Shown: piece by piece, positions 1 to 10,194 of the stretch | How positions within the stretch are numbered: position 1 is the stretch's first letter | Layout of the letters: each line of letters starts with the position of its first letter | NCBI GenBank assembly: GCA_951394405.1 | Contig: OX596339.1 | Coordinates: 124,001 to 188,000 of the forward strand | From: Coprinellus micaceus | Lineage: Eukaryota > Basidiomycota > Agaricomycetes > Agaricales > Psathyrellaceae | Direction of reading: 5' to 3' | DNA length: 64,000 bases | Program-made: the position numbers and the translations under genes | The notes under the pieces: generated by a model | Databases searched by the model: none | What the model was told of the DNA's origin: nothing | What the model saw: the letters and a program-made list of their open reading frames with translations, nothing else

Positions 1-77
1 ACGCCCGCGGTTAGACACTGCACGAGCATGGGTCGTCGCAGTAAGGCGGCGTTGTACGCGCGTAGGAGGTGTGCCAT
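1..77 (-). pseudogene. First-exon fragment of an Mpv17/PMP22-type gene, cut by the window edge
   Basis: Read on the minus strand from an ATG at 77, this gives a 25-codon start (MAHLLRAYNAALLRRPMLVQ...) identical in protein to the first exon of the Mpv17-like gene at 3802-6300. The nucleotide sequence differs at only a few positions. The upstream flanks of the two copies also match, up to about 560-640 here and 6800 there, so this is one end of a segmental duplication. The rest lies outside the window, so I cannot say whether this copy is complete and functional. Confidence 0.6.
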
Positions 78-468
78 TGCCGTAGTCGTCTAGTCGGGGC
101 GTGTGGGATGGATACTTCGGTTAAACGAGTGTTCCCTTGCAAAGTTCTGAGTATTGAGTCGTGGTATCACCCCGCCCTCAGAGTCTATAGGTTTGCCCGG
201 AAAGTCGAAGGGGTCGAATGCGAACGAGAACACACGATAACCGCATTGTCAGCGGGTACTCGACTCTGCAGTGCCAAACGGTACTCACCTAGCCGTGTTC
301 CCAAGGATAATGTCTATTGTCAAACTTTAACCCTGCTCCAATAAGAGTCTCCGAGCCTCCAAGCTTAGGCTCAAAGCAGAAGAGGGGGCGAGGGGAACGA
401 AGACGAGAGGGAAGATGGTGGTAAGAGCCAAGCAGCGAGGCGGGACGCGATCGACGTGGGTGGTGGCT

Positions 469-537
469 GTGACGCGATAAGGGCGATCTTATCTTATCTC
501 GCAGAGAGAACCACTGGGCGCTTATCGGCCACAGCCT
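469..537. promoter_or_regulatory. Palindromic block with tandem GATA sites (copy 1)
   Basis: The block opens GTGGCTGTGACGCGATAAGG, has a core with two adjacent HGATAR-type sites on the minus strand (CTTATCTTATC, 488-498), and closes with GGGCGCTTATCGGCCACAGC. The two outer arms are inverted copies of each other. GATA-family zinc-finger regulators bind such sites in fungi. A regulatory role here is inferred. It lies about 300 nt upstream of gene A. Confidence 0.45.
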
Positions 538-796
538 GCACGCCGCACAGCAGGTGACCGCACTGGGGACTGCACAGCAGTTAATCAGTTTAAGTTCACT
601 CCGAAGTTAGGCACAAAGGGCATTTGACCGCAACTACCACCCTCTTAGCTCGATTCTCCATCTGCCGCCTCGGAGGTCACAGACGGACCTTGCAAAGACC
701 TGACTCGGCTCGCCAGCGTCGCCAACACAAAGATAGCCTATAATCCCACTGGAGCGTCCCTAGGCCTCTTTTCGAAGTCCTTTTACAATCAAGGGA

Positions 797-1665
797 ATGG
801 AAGCCCCCGAGAGTGTAAGTCCGTTGTCACACGGGAGGTATGGGTGAAGTACGGTCGCTGATACGAAAACAGGGTGTTGTCATCCTCCTCATGGGCGCAA
901 CCGGGGCAGGGCGGAGCCACTTCGTCAACACGCTCACGAGGAGGATGGACGCATACCTGCAGAACCAAGGAAGTTCTCAAGGAGAGGTGACTTGTAAGTG
1001 ACTAGATGCCTTCTCTCTTGAGTTTCTACCATAGTGTTCGTCTAGTCAACATCACGAACCACAACTACGGAACCGCGTACAACATTGGCCATGTCGAGAA
1101 CGCAACTTTCGCCCACACGGAGCCTTCCACCCCAAACCATCGCACCACGAAACCGGTGCCTCATGGCCCAGACAGCAGCACCTCCACCCCACCTCACACC
1201 TTCGTCATTTTCGCCCTCACTTATCTCAGGACCGAACACGAGGCAAAGGCGGTGCGGCTCGGGGAAATCGGTCAAAACTCTGTCATCGTGGAAGCATGGC
1301 GGTGTATGAGTCCAGAAGATCGAAAGCTTATTGAGAAGCAGGCGGTTCGGTCGGAGGAGCTACACATGGAGATACCAGGAGGAGTGGGTGAAGGATCTGA
1401 AGGAGAGGGGAAGAAGGAGAGGTACTGGAACTTTACGGGGAGTATGGTCGATTTCTGGTCTCGGAAGTGGAAAGAAGCCCAGGCCAAGGCGAAGAGGCAC
1501 GCGGCAGCCCTGGGGAAGATTTTTCTGGGAATGCCGTTCGGAGATACGCCCTTACCTTCAGCGGGTGGAGGGTGCGGGCAGCGTACGAGTGAGGGTACGG
1601 CGAGGCGGGAGGGTGGATATCTAAAATCCAGGGAAGGGCACTCGTTCCCAGCGATCCTTGTTTGA
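797..1665 (+). CDS. HMG-box-like family member A, with an N-terminal P-loop-like exon
   Basis: I read three exons, 797-814, 873-993 and 1046-1665, joined in a continuous frame to give about 252 aa. Exon 2 encodes GVVILLMGATGAGRSHFVNT, a GTPase-like Walker A motif in which the usual Lys is Arg. Exon 3 starts with the family signature (NITNHNYGTAYNIGHVENAT). It continues with a divergent HMG-box-like segment (PPHTFVIFALTYL..., then SVIVEAWRCMSPEDRKLIE) and a C-terminal YWNFT..FW..KW motif. The intron before the signature is in phase 1, as in members B, C and E. This is the least damaged member. DNA binding is inferred from resemblance to the intact HMG box at 19.6-21.3 kb. The true role is unknown, and the P-loop exon could be a chance or chimeric acquisition. 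Confidence 0.55.
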
Positions 1666-3800
1666 AATCGTTCCTGACAGCTTAGCGCATGACATCCTGC
1701 GTTCTGGGCTGCAGGGTCACATCCTAACCTTTTTATTGACTATTTATCCAGACTCATCATTACTCACGTCCCTGGTCTATGATCTGTTTATGTCTTATTG
1801 TCGGTTCCTCGTCTATGACTTATGTCTTCTCGTCTCGCTCTCTACTATTTACGTCTCCAAATGGACTCTGAACCGCCAACGTCCTGTACCGTAATTAATT
1901 AGGATCATGCCTCCGCACACGAATCTAACTTTCCCGACAATGCATCCCTCCAGTGCCGTTTCCGAGGAACTTAACCATTGCCCGTTCGCTCCAGACTAAG
2001 AAAGACGTTACCGTGACCTCTGCGATTCTGATGCATAGGGGTCTCGGCTATGCAAACTCACTTTGGAGACGGGATTACCCTCGAATACAACATCACATTG
2101 GGTTCTGACGACAGTGGAAAGGTTTGGAGCAGTTCGGCTGCCCAACTCTCAGCTTTGGGTATATTTTCAGCGACAAGCCCACCCAAGACCTCAACGTGAA
2201 ACCACTGTCCACAGACTGTGATAATACACGAGACGTCCAAGGGACGGTTCGGTCAAACAACCAAACCGAACCTCTGATCAAACTGACATGCTGGTCAATG
2301 ATAACGCCGTCACACTCACGTCGTGTACTCGACCCACATGCCTTGTACAGGAAGGATGCGCCTATCACAGGCGGGGCATTGCTCCACTCGCTCTGTGGCT
2401 GAAGCAAACACGAAGATCAAGAAAGGCAAGGGCGACCCACCCTCTCCTCTCATCTCCTCCGCAGGCGACGCCGACCCGTATTCGCGTAGGATATATGGGT
2501 ATATGGAACGAGGTGGTCAGCACGGCGAACGTGGAGAGCATGGGGGAAACGTGGTGATGAATGTCACATTTAAATTGGAGGGGATGAAATGTGGCGGTGA
2601 ATATGAAGAAAGCAGTGATCGTGAAATGAGGCTAGTGTCATTCATAATTGAGAAATGCTGTGAGTCGGGCCGAAGGAAGTTGAAGGTAGATGACGATGAA
2701 TGCACGTGGAACGCGCACGAGATAAATGATTTATGAACGAGGATAGTATGGCATCCATCGTCACGGAGGGGTACCTGCGAGGCAAGTCTCGTTCTCCCTT
2801 CGGTCGTTTAGCGAAAGCCAAACGCCATCAAACGGGAGTTCAAAGCTGCTCAACACGAACCTGGACTCGAGGTCACCGCAAAGTGGGGACCTAAACAGCC
2901 AATCGCTCCGACAATCGAACGCGAGACGGGCATGGTCGAGGAATGCGCTAAGGAACTGTTCCCGTGCAGAGCCCGGCGAAGGGAAGAAGGGGATGCGAAG
3001 AAAAGAAAGCAAGGTACGTGGAAGGAGCGTGGGGAGAAACATGTTCACGCAATGAGGCAAGTGTCGTTCACGTTCGGGAGAAGGACAGTGGGCCCACCCA
3101 TTGGCCCAGCGAATTCCGTCCAACCAGACACGCCCCAAAGACACAAAGCCAACTCGACACCGCACGCACAACCGAAACAGGCGCCGGTAGCCGAACCCAA
3201 GGGGAGGAGATAAAGGCGCCGAACGGCCGAAACACCAACCCTCCACCGATAACCACACCTCCTTCCCAGTCGATCCACGCCGACCATCCCCCAGCCGAAG
3301 CTATCCCTCACCGAACGCCGTTCTGCGAAAGCATTGAGTCGACGCCACCAGCCCCACCACATCGAACAACAGCACACGGGACCCCACTCCCGCCCGCCGT
3401 ATTCCAAGATCGGAGACGGACGAGAAGGAAGAAGAGTCGCCGTGGGGCCACAGAACGGAAATGACGGCGTCAGAGGGCCGTCAATAGAGTCGCATCAATG
3501 AGGGCTTGGCAGACCCGGTATGCTCGAAAGGAAGGAAAGAAGAGAGGACAGGGAAAGTTAAAGGGAAAACACGCTATCGACACCGTGATAACGGAATTGA
3601 AAGCGGAGTCGCAGCGACGCATCAAAGGGCTCTTGACGCATCGCTGGGTTTCTGGTATGTCTGACGAAAACACACCAGAGACGTACTCAGAGGAACCCGC
3701 CGTGCTCGGAAGAGCAGAACAAACATACTCAACACCAAAGAAAGATAAGGAAAGGGCAGAAAAGAAAAGGAAGGAAACATAAAAAGACGAGTAGTACTCA
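1666..3800. other. No supportable gene; purine-rich tracts
   Basis: Several open frames of 60-166 codons exist on both strands, but none shows a domain, a signal peptide or convincing splice signals. About 3490-3790 is strongly GA-rich and sits downstream of the Mpv17-like gene. The Pro/Thr/Arg-rich frame at 2964-3464 looks like composition rather than a protein. Confidence 0.5.
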
Positions 3801-3801
3801 C

Positions 3802-6300
3802 TCCAAAACAAACTGACCACGCCCACGACGACCATCCTCAAATGAGGCGGTACGACCGTAAAGTTGATGAGTTGCGTGGGGATGAAGACTGCCCAGTTGC
3901 GTAGGAGAGTGGGGACATAGGCCTGGTCGTCCATTGGTTTCCAGTATCGAGTTCAGCGATGTCCAAGGGGGGTGGAGGGAGAGAGGAGTATTCATTAGAT
4001 CGACCGTCAGCCACAGTCGAGGAAAAAACGCGAATAGGGAAGGAAAGTACGAATCTCCTGAATCCGCTCCCAAGCACGCTCAGGTTTCCCCTCGGGCGTG
4101 CTCATCGAGCCGTAGAAAAATGTGATGCCGATCGGCGTGAGGATGGCTTGGTCTAGCCAAACCTGCGGGGAGAAGCGTTAGTTCGTCGGATGAGGCAGAG
4201 GGATAAAGAGGAAGAAAGGCCACCAGGGAGGAGGACGGCAGGACGGTGAGGTAAGCGTGAAGATAGGAGAGCCGGCCAAGCGTATCGACGGCGCATTGAG
4301 CCCACGACGCGCTTCATACGGGTTGTGGAACCGCCGAACGAACGCGTCTACTTTCCCTCCTCGCTCTCCGTCCTTCCTCACAGCCGATAACGAAGGCCGA
4401 AGCCGCTCACCCGATACACCAACGCCTTCGTTGGACTCGGAAACTTGAGCCTAAAGTTGAGGAACTCATACCACTTGGTCATGAGCGGACCGAACATGCA
4501 GCAGCCGTAGAAGGCTAGGCGGCCTGTGCGGAGGAACTTGGGGGTTAGTTAGGATTGTTAACAAGGGTGGAGAGAGTGAATTTCGGGATGAAGGAAAGAG
4601 AACGGCGCAAGGAAATGAAGACGGAAGAAGAGTCAATGGAGAGGAGAAAGGCCAAGACGAGGAAGGCCAAGAGAGAAGATAGGTAGGAAAGAGGCGAAGA
4701 GTGAAGGGAGAGTGCAAAAGTGGGAGACATGGAACGCGAAAGAGTCGAGACGAATGTAAGGGGAGATGAGGGGATGTGGGTGAGGGTAATGAGAAAAGCG
4801 GACTAAAGAGGAGGGCGCTTAAAATGTGGGGGTGTGGTCGCTGCATCATAAAAAAAGTCGATAGCATTTGTGGGTGATATGCCCGGCATGTGCACATAAC
4901 GAAGCATTCACTCAGCATTCAGGTAGAATAAATGCGTGGTGTGCGCATAACGTCGCATATCGGCAACGCCTGTGCAGCACAACGGGTGCATCTGTGCAGC
5001 AGTTATGCGTCGAGGACCGGATATGCAAGCAGATATGCACCGAGATGTGGCGGGCGGGCCAGTTAGAATGACAGTTGAATCTATCTACCTCACAAAGAGC
5101 CGAATGGCTCCTTCTCATCCTCGAAATGCATACGCACCCCACCCCAGATCGGTGTCGAGCGCCAAAGTCGGAGAGCGAACTTTGGCGCGCCTCAGCCTGA
5201 GGCAAGTCCCGGAGCGTGACGTCACGCGTTCAGTCACGGCGTTACATATAGCGACGCGTCCTTCGTGTTCCATCATCGCGTTTCTTTCTTCCCTTCTCCC
5301 ACCATCTCCTCCCGCCCGCTGTCAGCATCCTCCCCGCCGTCAACGTCCGTTGTTGCTACCCATCCCCACCCGTCCCTTGGGCTGTAGGCTGGTCCCAGGA
5401 TATGGGAGATCTTGGCGATGCGCCAGTGCAGTGCTCGGGTGTGTGTCGGCCAGTTCTCCTCTCTCCACGCAAAACCTGAAGTTTCCTAGTCGCCCAGGTC
5501 ATCTCCATCGCTCACTTACCTACCTCCCGCTATGATCACCGCCTTCCACGACCCCGCCTAGTGTGGTTCGCCCGGATACCCCTCAACCAGGAGCTCAGGT
5601 TCCCTTCTCAATATCACGCGAGCGTCCTACGCACGCGAGCCCTCGTTCTATGGCCTACACATTCCTCTCGTAGTCTACATCTCTGTATACTATTTCTTAC
5701 AATATACTAGATTTCGTGCACGCTGTTCTGCAGAGTTTGCCCTCAAGTCAGAGACGCAAGCGTAGCCGTCGATACGCGCGCATCAATTCCGGCTGCATTT
5801 GGGATGCATATCCGGTCCCCGGCTGCACAAATGCGGCCCCTTGCATTTGTGCAGCTAATATTCCATCCACTCAACGAATGCAGCCCGCCCCCATAACTTC
5901 GCATACCTTGCATATCTTCGCATATCACGCACAAATGCTATCGACTTTTTTTATGATGTGGTTCGTTGACGTATGTAGTGAATCAGTGAAGATAGGCGCG
6001 CACAGAATGGGACCGCAAGCGCCCAAGAACCGAGTATCCTCTCCGTGCGCGTTCGACTAAATAGGGCACAGATAACGGGGTATAGAGGTAAAGGAACGAA
6101 AGTGCGCCGCCAAGGGTGTACAAACTAAAGGCAAACTGAAGACAACAACCACGTACATCGTGCTGCTTCCAGCCCTTCCTCTCGACTGCCTGCTGTGCAA
6201 TCATGTCTCCAGCGCCGAACATGACGCCCGCGGTTAGACACTGCACGAGCATAGGTCGTCGCAGTAGGGCGGCGTTGTACGCGCGCAGGAGATGTGCCAT
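3802..6300 (-). pseudogene. Mpv17/PMP22-family membrane protein gene, transposon in intron 1 and a frame break
   Basis: Mpv17/PMP22/Sym1 proteins are small four-helix membrane proteins of mitochondria or peroxisomes. Exon 1 (6300-6157) ends ...WKQHD. Exon 2 (4536-4411) gives FLRTGRLAFYGCCMFGP...KWYEFL. Exon 3 (about 4162-4051) gives VWLDQAILTPIG...FFYGSM. Exon 4 (3922-3802) gives AYVPTLLRNWAVFIPTQLIN...VVSLFW. These are the family hallmarks in order. Intron 1 is 1.6 kb because it holds a TIR element (4844-5958); the other introns are about 130-250 nt. Between exons 3 and 4 the only GT/AG pair I find puts the frame off by one, and I cannot find the usual last exon (the part after VSLFW). I therefore lean to a decaying copy, although a rare splice or a sequence error is possible. 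A second copy of exon 1 lies at the left edge of the window. Confidence 0.65.
4844..5958. mobile_element. Non-autonomous TIR DNA transposon (1.1 kb) in the Mpv17-like intron
   Basis: The ends are inverted copies. The left end reads CATCATAAAAAAAGTCGATA and continues to about 4882; its reverse complement ends at 5958. About 39 nt match with one mismatch. Inside both ends are repeated short motifs, tgcATTTGTGCAGC and GCATAT types, as subterminal repeats. No transposase frame is present. If a TA duplicated site is assumed, the element core is 4851-5951. It lies wholly within intron 1, between exon 1 (6157) and exon 2 (4536), so it need not disrupt coding. Confidence 0.7.
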
Positions 6301-6800
6301 CGCCGGAGTCGTCTAGTCGTGTCGTGTGGGGTGGATGCGTCGGTTACACGAGCGATCCCCTGCAGGGTTCCAGGTATTGTGGGTGAGCCGTGGTATACAC
6401 CCATCCTCAGAGTCTATAGGTTTGCCTAGGGAGTGGGAGGGATCGAGTACGAACGGGACCAGGCACAATGAAGCTCATGGTCAGCGGGGATATAGCTCCA
6501 ACATTTCAAGTCTACTCACGAGGTGTCTCTCAAATCTACGTCTATTGTCAACTCGTAGAACCCTCCAATGAGGCTCTCGAGGTTCCTGGATACGATGAGG
6601 GGGCGATGAACAACGAGGAGGAGGGGTGGGTGGTGGCTGTGTCGCGATAAGGGAGATCTTATCTTATCTCCATGAGAACCCCTGGGCGCTTATCGCCCTT
6701 CACGCGCCCAGGGGCCACCACCAACGGCCACATCACCAAGCGCACAGCAGCCTCAGCCAAATATTTCATTGTGAGATTAGGCACGAGGGGTGTCCTCCAA
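6221..6800. repeat. Segmental repeat, copy 2
   Basis: This repeats the 1-640 segment: Mpv17 exon 1 (minus strand), its promoter region, and the GATA palindrome at 6631-6700. The palindrome's tandem GATA core is at 6655-6670. The copies have drifted by scattered substitutions and small indels. Confidence 0.6.
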
Positions 6801-7820
6801 GGAACAACAGGCCAAGAGTGGGGAGGTAGGGGGCGAGTATATATCGAACGGGCATGGACAACAAGAATGAACGAGCCTCAACGGTCTCGGCGGGAGAGCC
6901 TAGATGCCGGAGGAATACATCTGTACACAGGACCAATAGAGTCCAATTGCAACGCCGAAACCTCTCGTCATATCCGGGTCCATGAGAGTTCGGCGCCCAG
7001 CCCGTTCGCGCTAGCTCAGAGAGTGTGGAAACTTAACCGGTAATCGTATGAATTCCCCTGCTACGTGGCCCCCGAGCTAGAACGGTGTGCAGTCGAAATG
7101 AGGCGTGACGGGTGAAGCAGAACTCAAGTTATGCCCTAGCCCAAATGCTGTAAATTTATATCAGTACCCTTCAGTGTGTTTGGTGAATGGGGACGACCAC
7201 GTTGTACAACGGATGTCCAACACGTGCTGCGTAGGCGTAGCATTAAGGCAGGTACCACCCTGTACATCGGCTACTTGGTCTATGCACACCTTTTCGAAGA
7301 GTCTCTTATTGGAGCTACTGCCGTAACCACCTAACTTCATCTCCTCTCTACCTTCGAGGAAATTCGCACATGAGAAACCTCTCTTTGATCGACGCTGTAC
7401 ATGCTGACTGAAGAGCTTCTGCGCTGTACTAAGAAATTGCAGTGGACCTTCGGTGGAACAAAGTTTGAATGCTACAGTTTTCGCACACAATACACAGTGG
7501 CTGGAGCCCTTGGAGCGGTTCAGGTACTGGGCAAGTGCCTAGAGCTCAGCTGTCGCCGTTACCCGATATTTTAGAGAAATTGGGTTGACGGAACCCTTGC
7601 TTCGGTGACGCCACTCGAACCGCCAGGGTCTCTGTCGCAATGGCTCTCAAATCTCTCGTATTAGACCATTTAAAACGGGCCCCCCTTGAACGGACCGAGA
7701 GCCTTTGCGAGAAATGTGCGCCTGAACTCCTACCTGATTTGGTCAGTCAAAGCACCATCCAGGGTACGATGGCTGATACAGCAACATAAAGCTTTCCATG
7801 CCTCTCAATCGCAAGCGGAT
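6801..7820. other. No supportable gene
   Basis: Frames in this stretch lack recognisable domains or consistent splice sites. Part of it may belong to an unrecognised 5' exon of member B (7824-8638). Confidence 0.4.
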
Positions 7821-7823
7821 TTG

Positions 7824-8638
7824 ATGCAGCGGTGTGAATACCTATCCCTGGTGGAAAGGATCGTCGATGCGAACGTGCCGTCACTCGTGACGAGAATGAA
7901 AGTGGACTTTAAGGCGCGTTTTGGGTCCCTGACCTGTAAGCTGTGGTTACATACAATATGCCTTGACCCCGCCCTGACAATGTGCATCCAGGTTTCATTA
8001 CGAACCACTACGGAACGGTCAACAACGTTCGACATATCGAGAACGCGACTTTCGCCGACTCAGGGCGTTCCAACGCAAACCGTAGCACCACACAGCCTTC
8101 CGTCTCTGATGGTTCGCAAATGCCCTCAGTCACCAGCTTTTCTATCCCGCCCCACTCGCTCATTATCTTCGCCCACTCCCACTTGAGAATCCAACACGAG
8201 GCAGAAGTGGAGCAGCTGGGTGAAGGCTCGGTCATCATGGATGCGTGGAGGTGCCTCAGCCCCGACGATGGAGCGAAAATTGAGGAATATACGGAGAGAG
8301 CTGAAGAGCATCACATGGCCATGATAGGTGGAGCGGGTAAAGGGGCCAAGGGCGAGCGGCAGAAAGAGAAGTACTGGCGCTTCACTGGGAGCATGGTAGG
8401 GCACTGGTCTCAAAAGTGGAACGAGGTCCAGGTCAAAGTGAAGAAGCACGCGACGGCGCTCGGGAAGGCTTTATTGGGGATCTCTCTCTCGAGTCCCCCA
8501 TCTCCTGCGGCGGGTGAAGAATGCGAACAGGCGACGGGTCAGAGTGGCGCGGGGAAGGGCGGAGGTGCTAAATCGGGGGAAGGGCACTCTCGGCTTGCGA
8601 CTCTTGTTTCAAATCGTTCTTGGCGGCGAGGTGAGTGA
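7824..8638 (+). CDS. HMG-box-like family member B
   Basis: The last exon, 7992-8638, is entered in phase 1 through a CAG acceptor. It carries the signature ITNHYGTVNNVRHIENATF, the HMG-like segment (PPHSLIIFAHSHLRIQHEAE, then SVIMDAWRCLSPDD) and the C-terminal motif KYWRFTGSM..HWSQKW. A preceding exon ending at 7935 (donor GTAAGC, phase 1, ...GSLTC) fits the intron position seen in A, C and E. The start at 7824 is only the first in-frame ATG of that exon and is tentative. No frameshift is visible. Its function is unknown; distant relation to HMG-box DNA-binding proteins is inferred. Confidence 0.5.
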
Positions 8639-9508
8639 TATCCACATCAACCTAGGTCGCCAGATGTTTCCCTAGGCGTCTCCATCATTATTATTACCCT
8701 TATTCTTCATCTGGCGTCTCTATTACTGAAAATATGTCATCCTTGCACCTTGCTCAGACCTTTCTCTCTGGCTCACTCCCATCGTCCGGCCGCACCTTAC
8801 TGCCTACTCCCACTTTGTGTCTCATAGTGCGAGGTGTCATCTTATCTCCACAAAGAGCCTGAGCGCGTATTTACCGCTCACAGGAGGAAACCACGATGGG
8901 GGCTACCCAGCATCCCGTCCACGTGAAGTTTGCCTTTTGGGCTGGAGAAGAACGACCTTCGCTCCCAGACCCGAGTCCAGATTCTTCCCTAAATTAAAAT
9001 AGCCGCACCCTTATCTCGCCGAATCCTCCCCAGAGTCTGGGCTTCTGGGAGCTTCCTTCACAGCTTTCCTGTGGAGGTATACCGTAAACAATTGAAATAG
9101 GGGGTGCACAGCACCTACTCGATTCACAGCTTTTACTCTTATGCTCTTAAGTATGCTGGGCACGAAGGGCTTTGACCGCAACCATCATCAGCATCAGCTC
9201 GACCCACCTTCAAGCGAAAGGTCATTGTTTCCGCCAACCCCCATGGTCATAGCACGATATCCAACGCTCGCCCTAACTAACCGGTGTTGGGACGACGACG
9301 GCCACCGAACGATGAGGCTCGTGTCACAAAGAAGAATCACTCATTGAAACCCTACCTACCTTTGTAAGTCCCTCACATGGGAGATATCAGTGTAAAGGGC
9401 AGCATTCAATGATTGCTGAACATACTACATAAAAACAGAGTCCCAACGCTGCGAAGTCCCTTCTGCCAACGGCGAGATAGGTCCATTCGAGGTGTAGATC
9501 ATGAGGGC
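8639..9508. repeat. Spacer with a partial copy of the segmental repeat
   Basis: No gene is seen here. Around 9090-9230 the sequence matches the distal part of the 1-640 repeat (GGGCACGAAGGGCTTTGACC here, TTAGGCACAAAGGGCATTTG there). This supports joint duplication of upstream DNA with each family member. Confidence 0.45.
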
Positions 9509-10194
9509 ATGTTGCTGGAGATTCGGGAAAGGCTGCACCACTTGATCCCAGCGATGGATACACTTTCCTGTGAAAGGATAACTTGTGAGTAGTTCCACAG
9601 CGCACCTTGAGTGCCCTTTTACAATGTCCGTCAAGATAACGTCACGAACCACAACTACGGAATCGCGTACAACTTCGGTCACGTCGAGAACGCAACCTTC
9701 AACGACTCGGGGTCTTTAACCCCTAACCGCGGCAATATTCACTCACCCCCTTCTCCCAGCTTCCGAACATCTCCTCAGAGCGGCACATCCAGTCCGCCCC
9801 ACTCCTTCGCCATATTCGCTCTCACTCGCCTTCTAACCAGACGCGATTCGGAGGCGGAGCGTCTAGGCGAGGCCGACTTATACTCAGTCATCATGGATGC
9901 GTGGCAGCGTATAAGCCCAGAAGACCGACAAAAAATCGAGGAAGGCTCGGAGACGTTAGAAGATCTATACATGGCGATGCTAGGAGGTGCGGGAAAGGGA
10001 GCCAAAGGTCAGCGGCAGAAAGAGAAGTACTGGAACTTGGCTGGGAGCATGATCGACTTCTGGTTTCAAAAATGTGGAAAGGAGTTCAGGTCAAAGCGAA
10101 GGAGCGCGGGACGGCGCTCAAGAAGATGCTGTTCGAGATAGCTTGTGGTGGGTGGGTGGTGCTAGATACCCATGACTGGGAGCGCGGAGGTTAG
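9509..10194 (+). pseudogene. HMG-box-like family member C, frameshifted near its end
   Basis: An upstream exon ends at 9584 (phase 1, donor GTGAGT). The main exon from 9636 reads NVTNHNYGIAYNFGHVENAT, then PPHSFAIFALTRLLTRRDSE, SVIMDAWQRISPEDRQKIEE and KYWNLAGSMIDFWFQK. Compared with member B, the A-rich spot near 10070 has two extra bases. The KW.EVQVK tail is therefore continued in another frame, to a stop at 10194. The 5' start is not fixed; 9509 is one in-frame ATG. It is probably a pseudogene or carries a changed C-terminus. Confidence 0.5.

Larger units (their letters stand above)
1..640. repeat. Segmental repeat, copy 1 (Mpv17 start, promoter and GATA palindrome)
   Basis: The Mpv17 start codon region, about 400 nt of upstream DNA and a palindromic GATA-site block recur at 6221-6800. 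The promoter and palindrome part recurs at about 11560-11900, and the distal part at about 9010-9240. Shared landmarks are the string CAGAGTCTATAGGTTTGCC (near 178 and 6408), the GATA block, and a later stretch reading roughly GGCACRAAGGGCNTTTGACCG. Each copy lies upstream of a member of the HMG-box-like family, so promoter and gene appear to have been duplicated together. Confidence 0.65.

Noticed and set aside
873..993. A working P-loop GTPase
   Set aside because: Only the G1 motif is present, its Lys is Arg, and no G3 or G4 motif follows. I report it as a motif in member A, not as a GTPase.
2761..3464. Long overlapping frames on both strands (165 and 166 codons)
   Set aside because: Pro/Arg/Thr-rich composition on one strand mirrors the other. 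This looks like a compositional effect.
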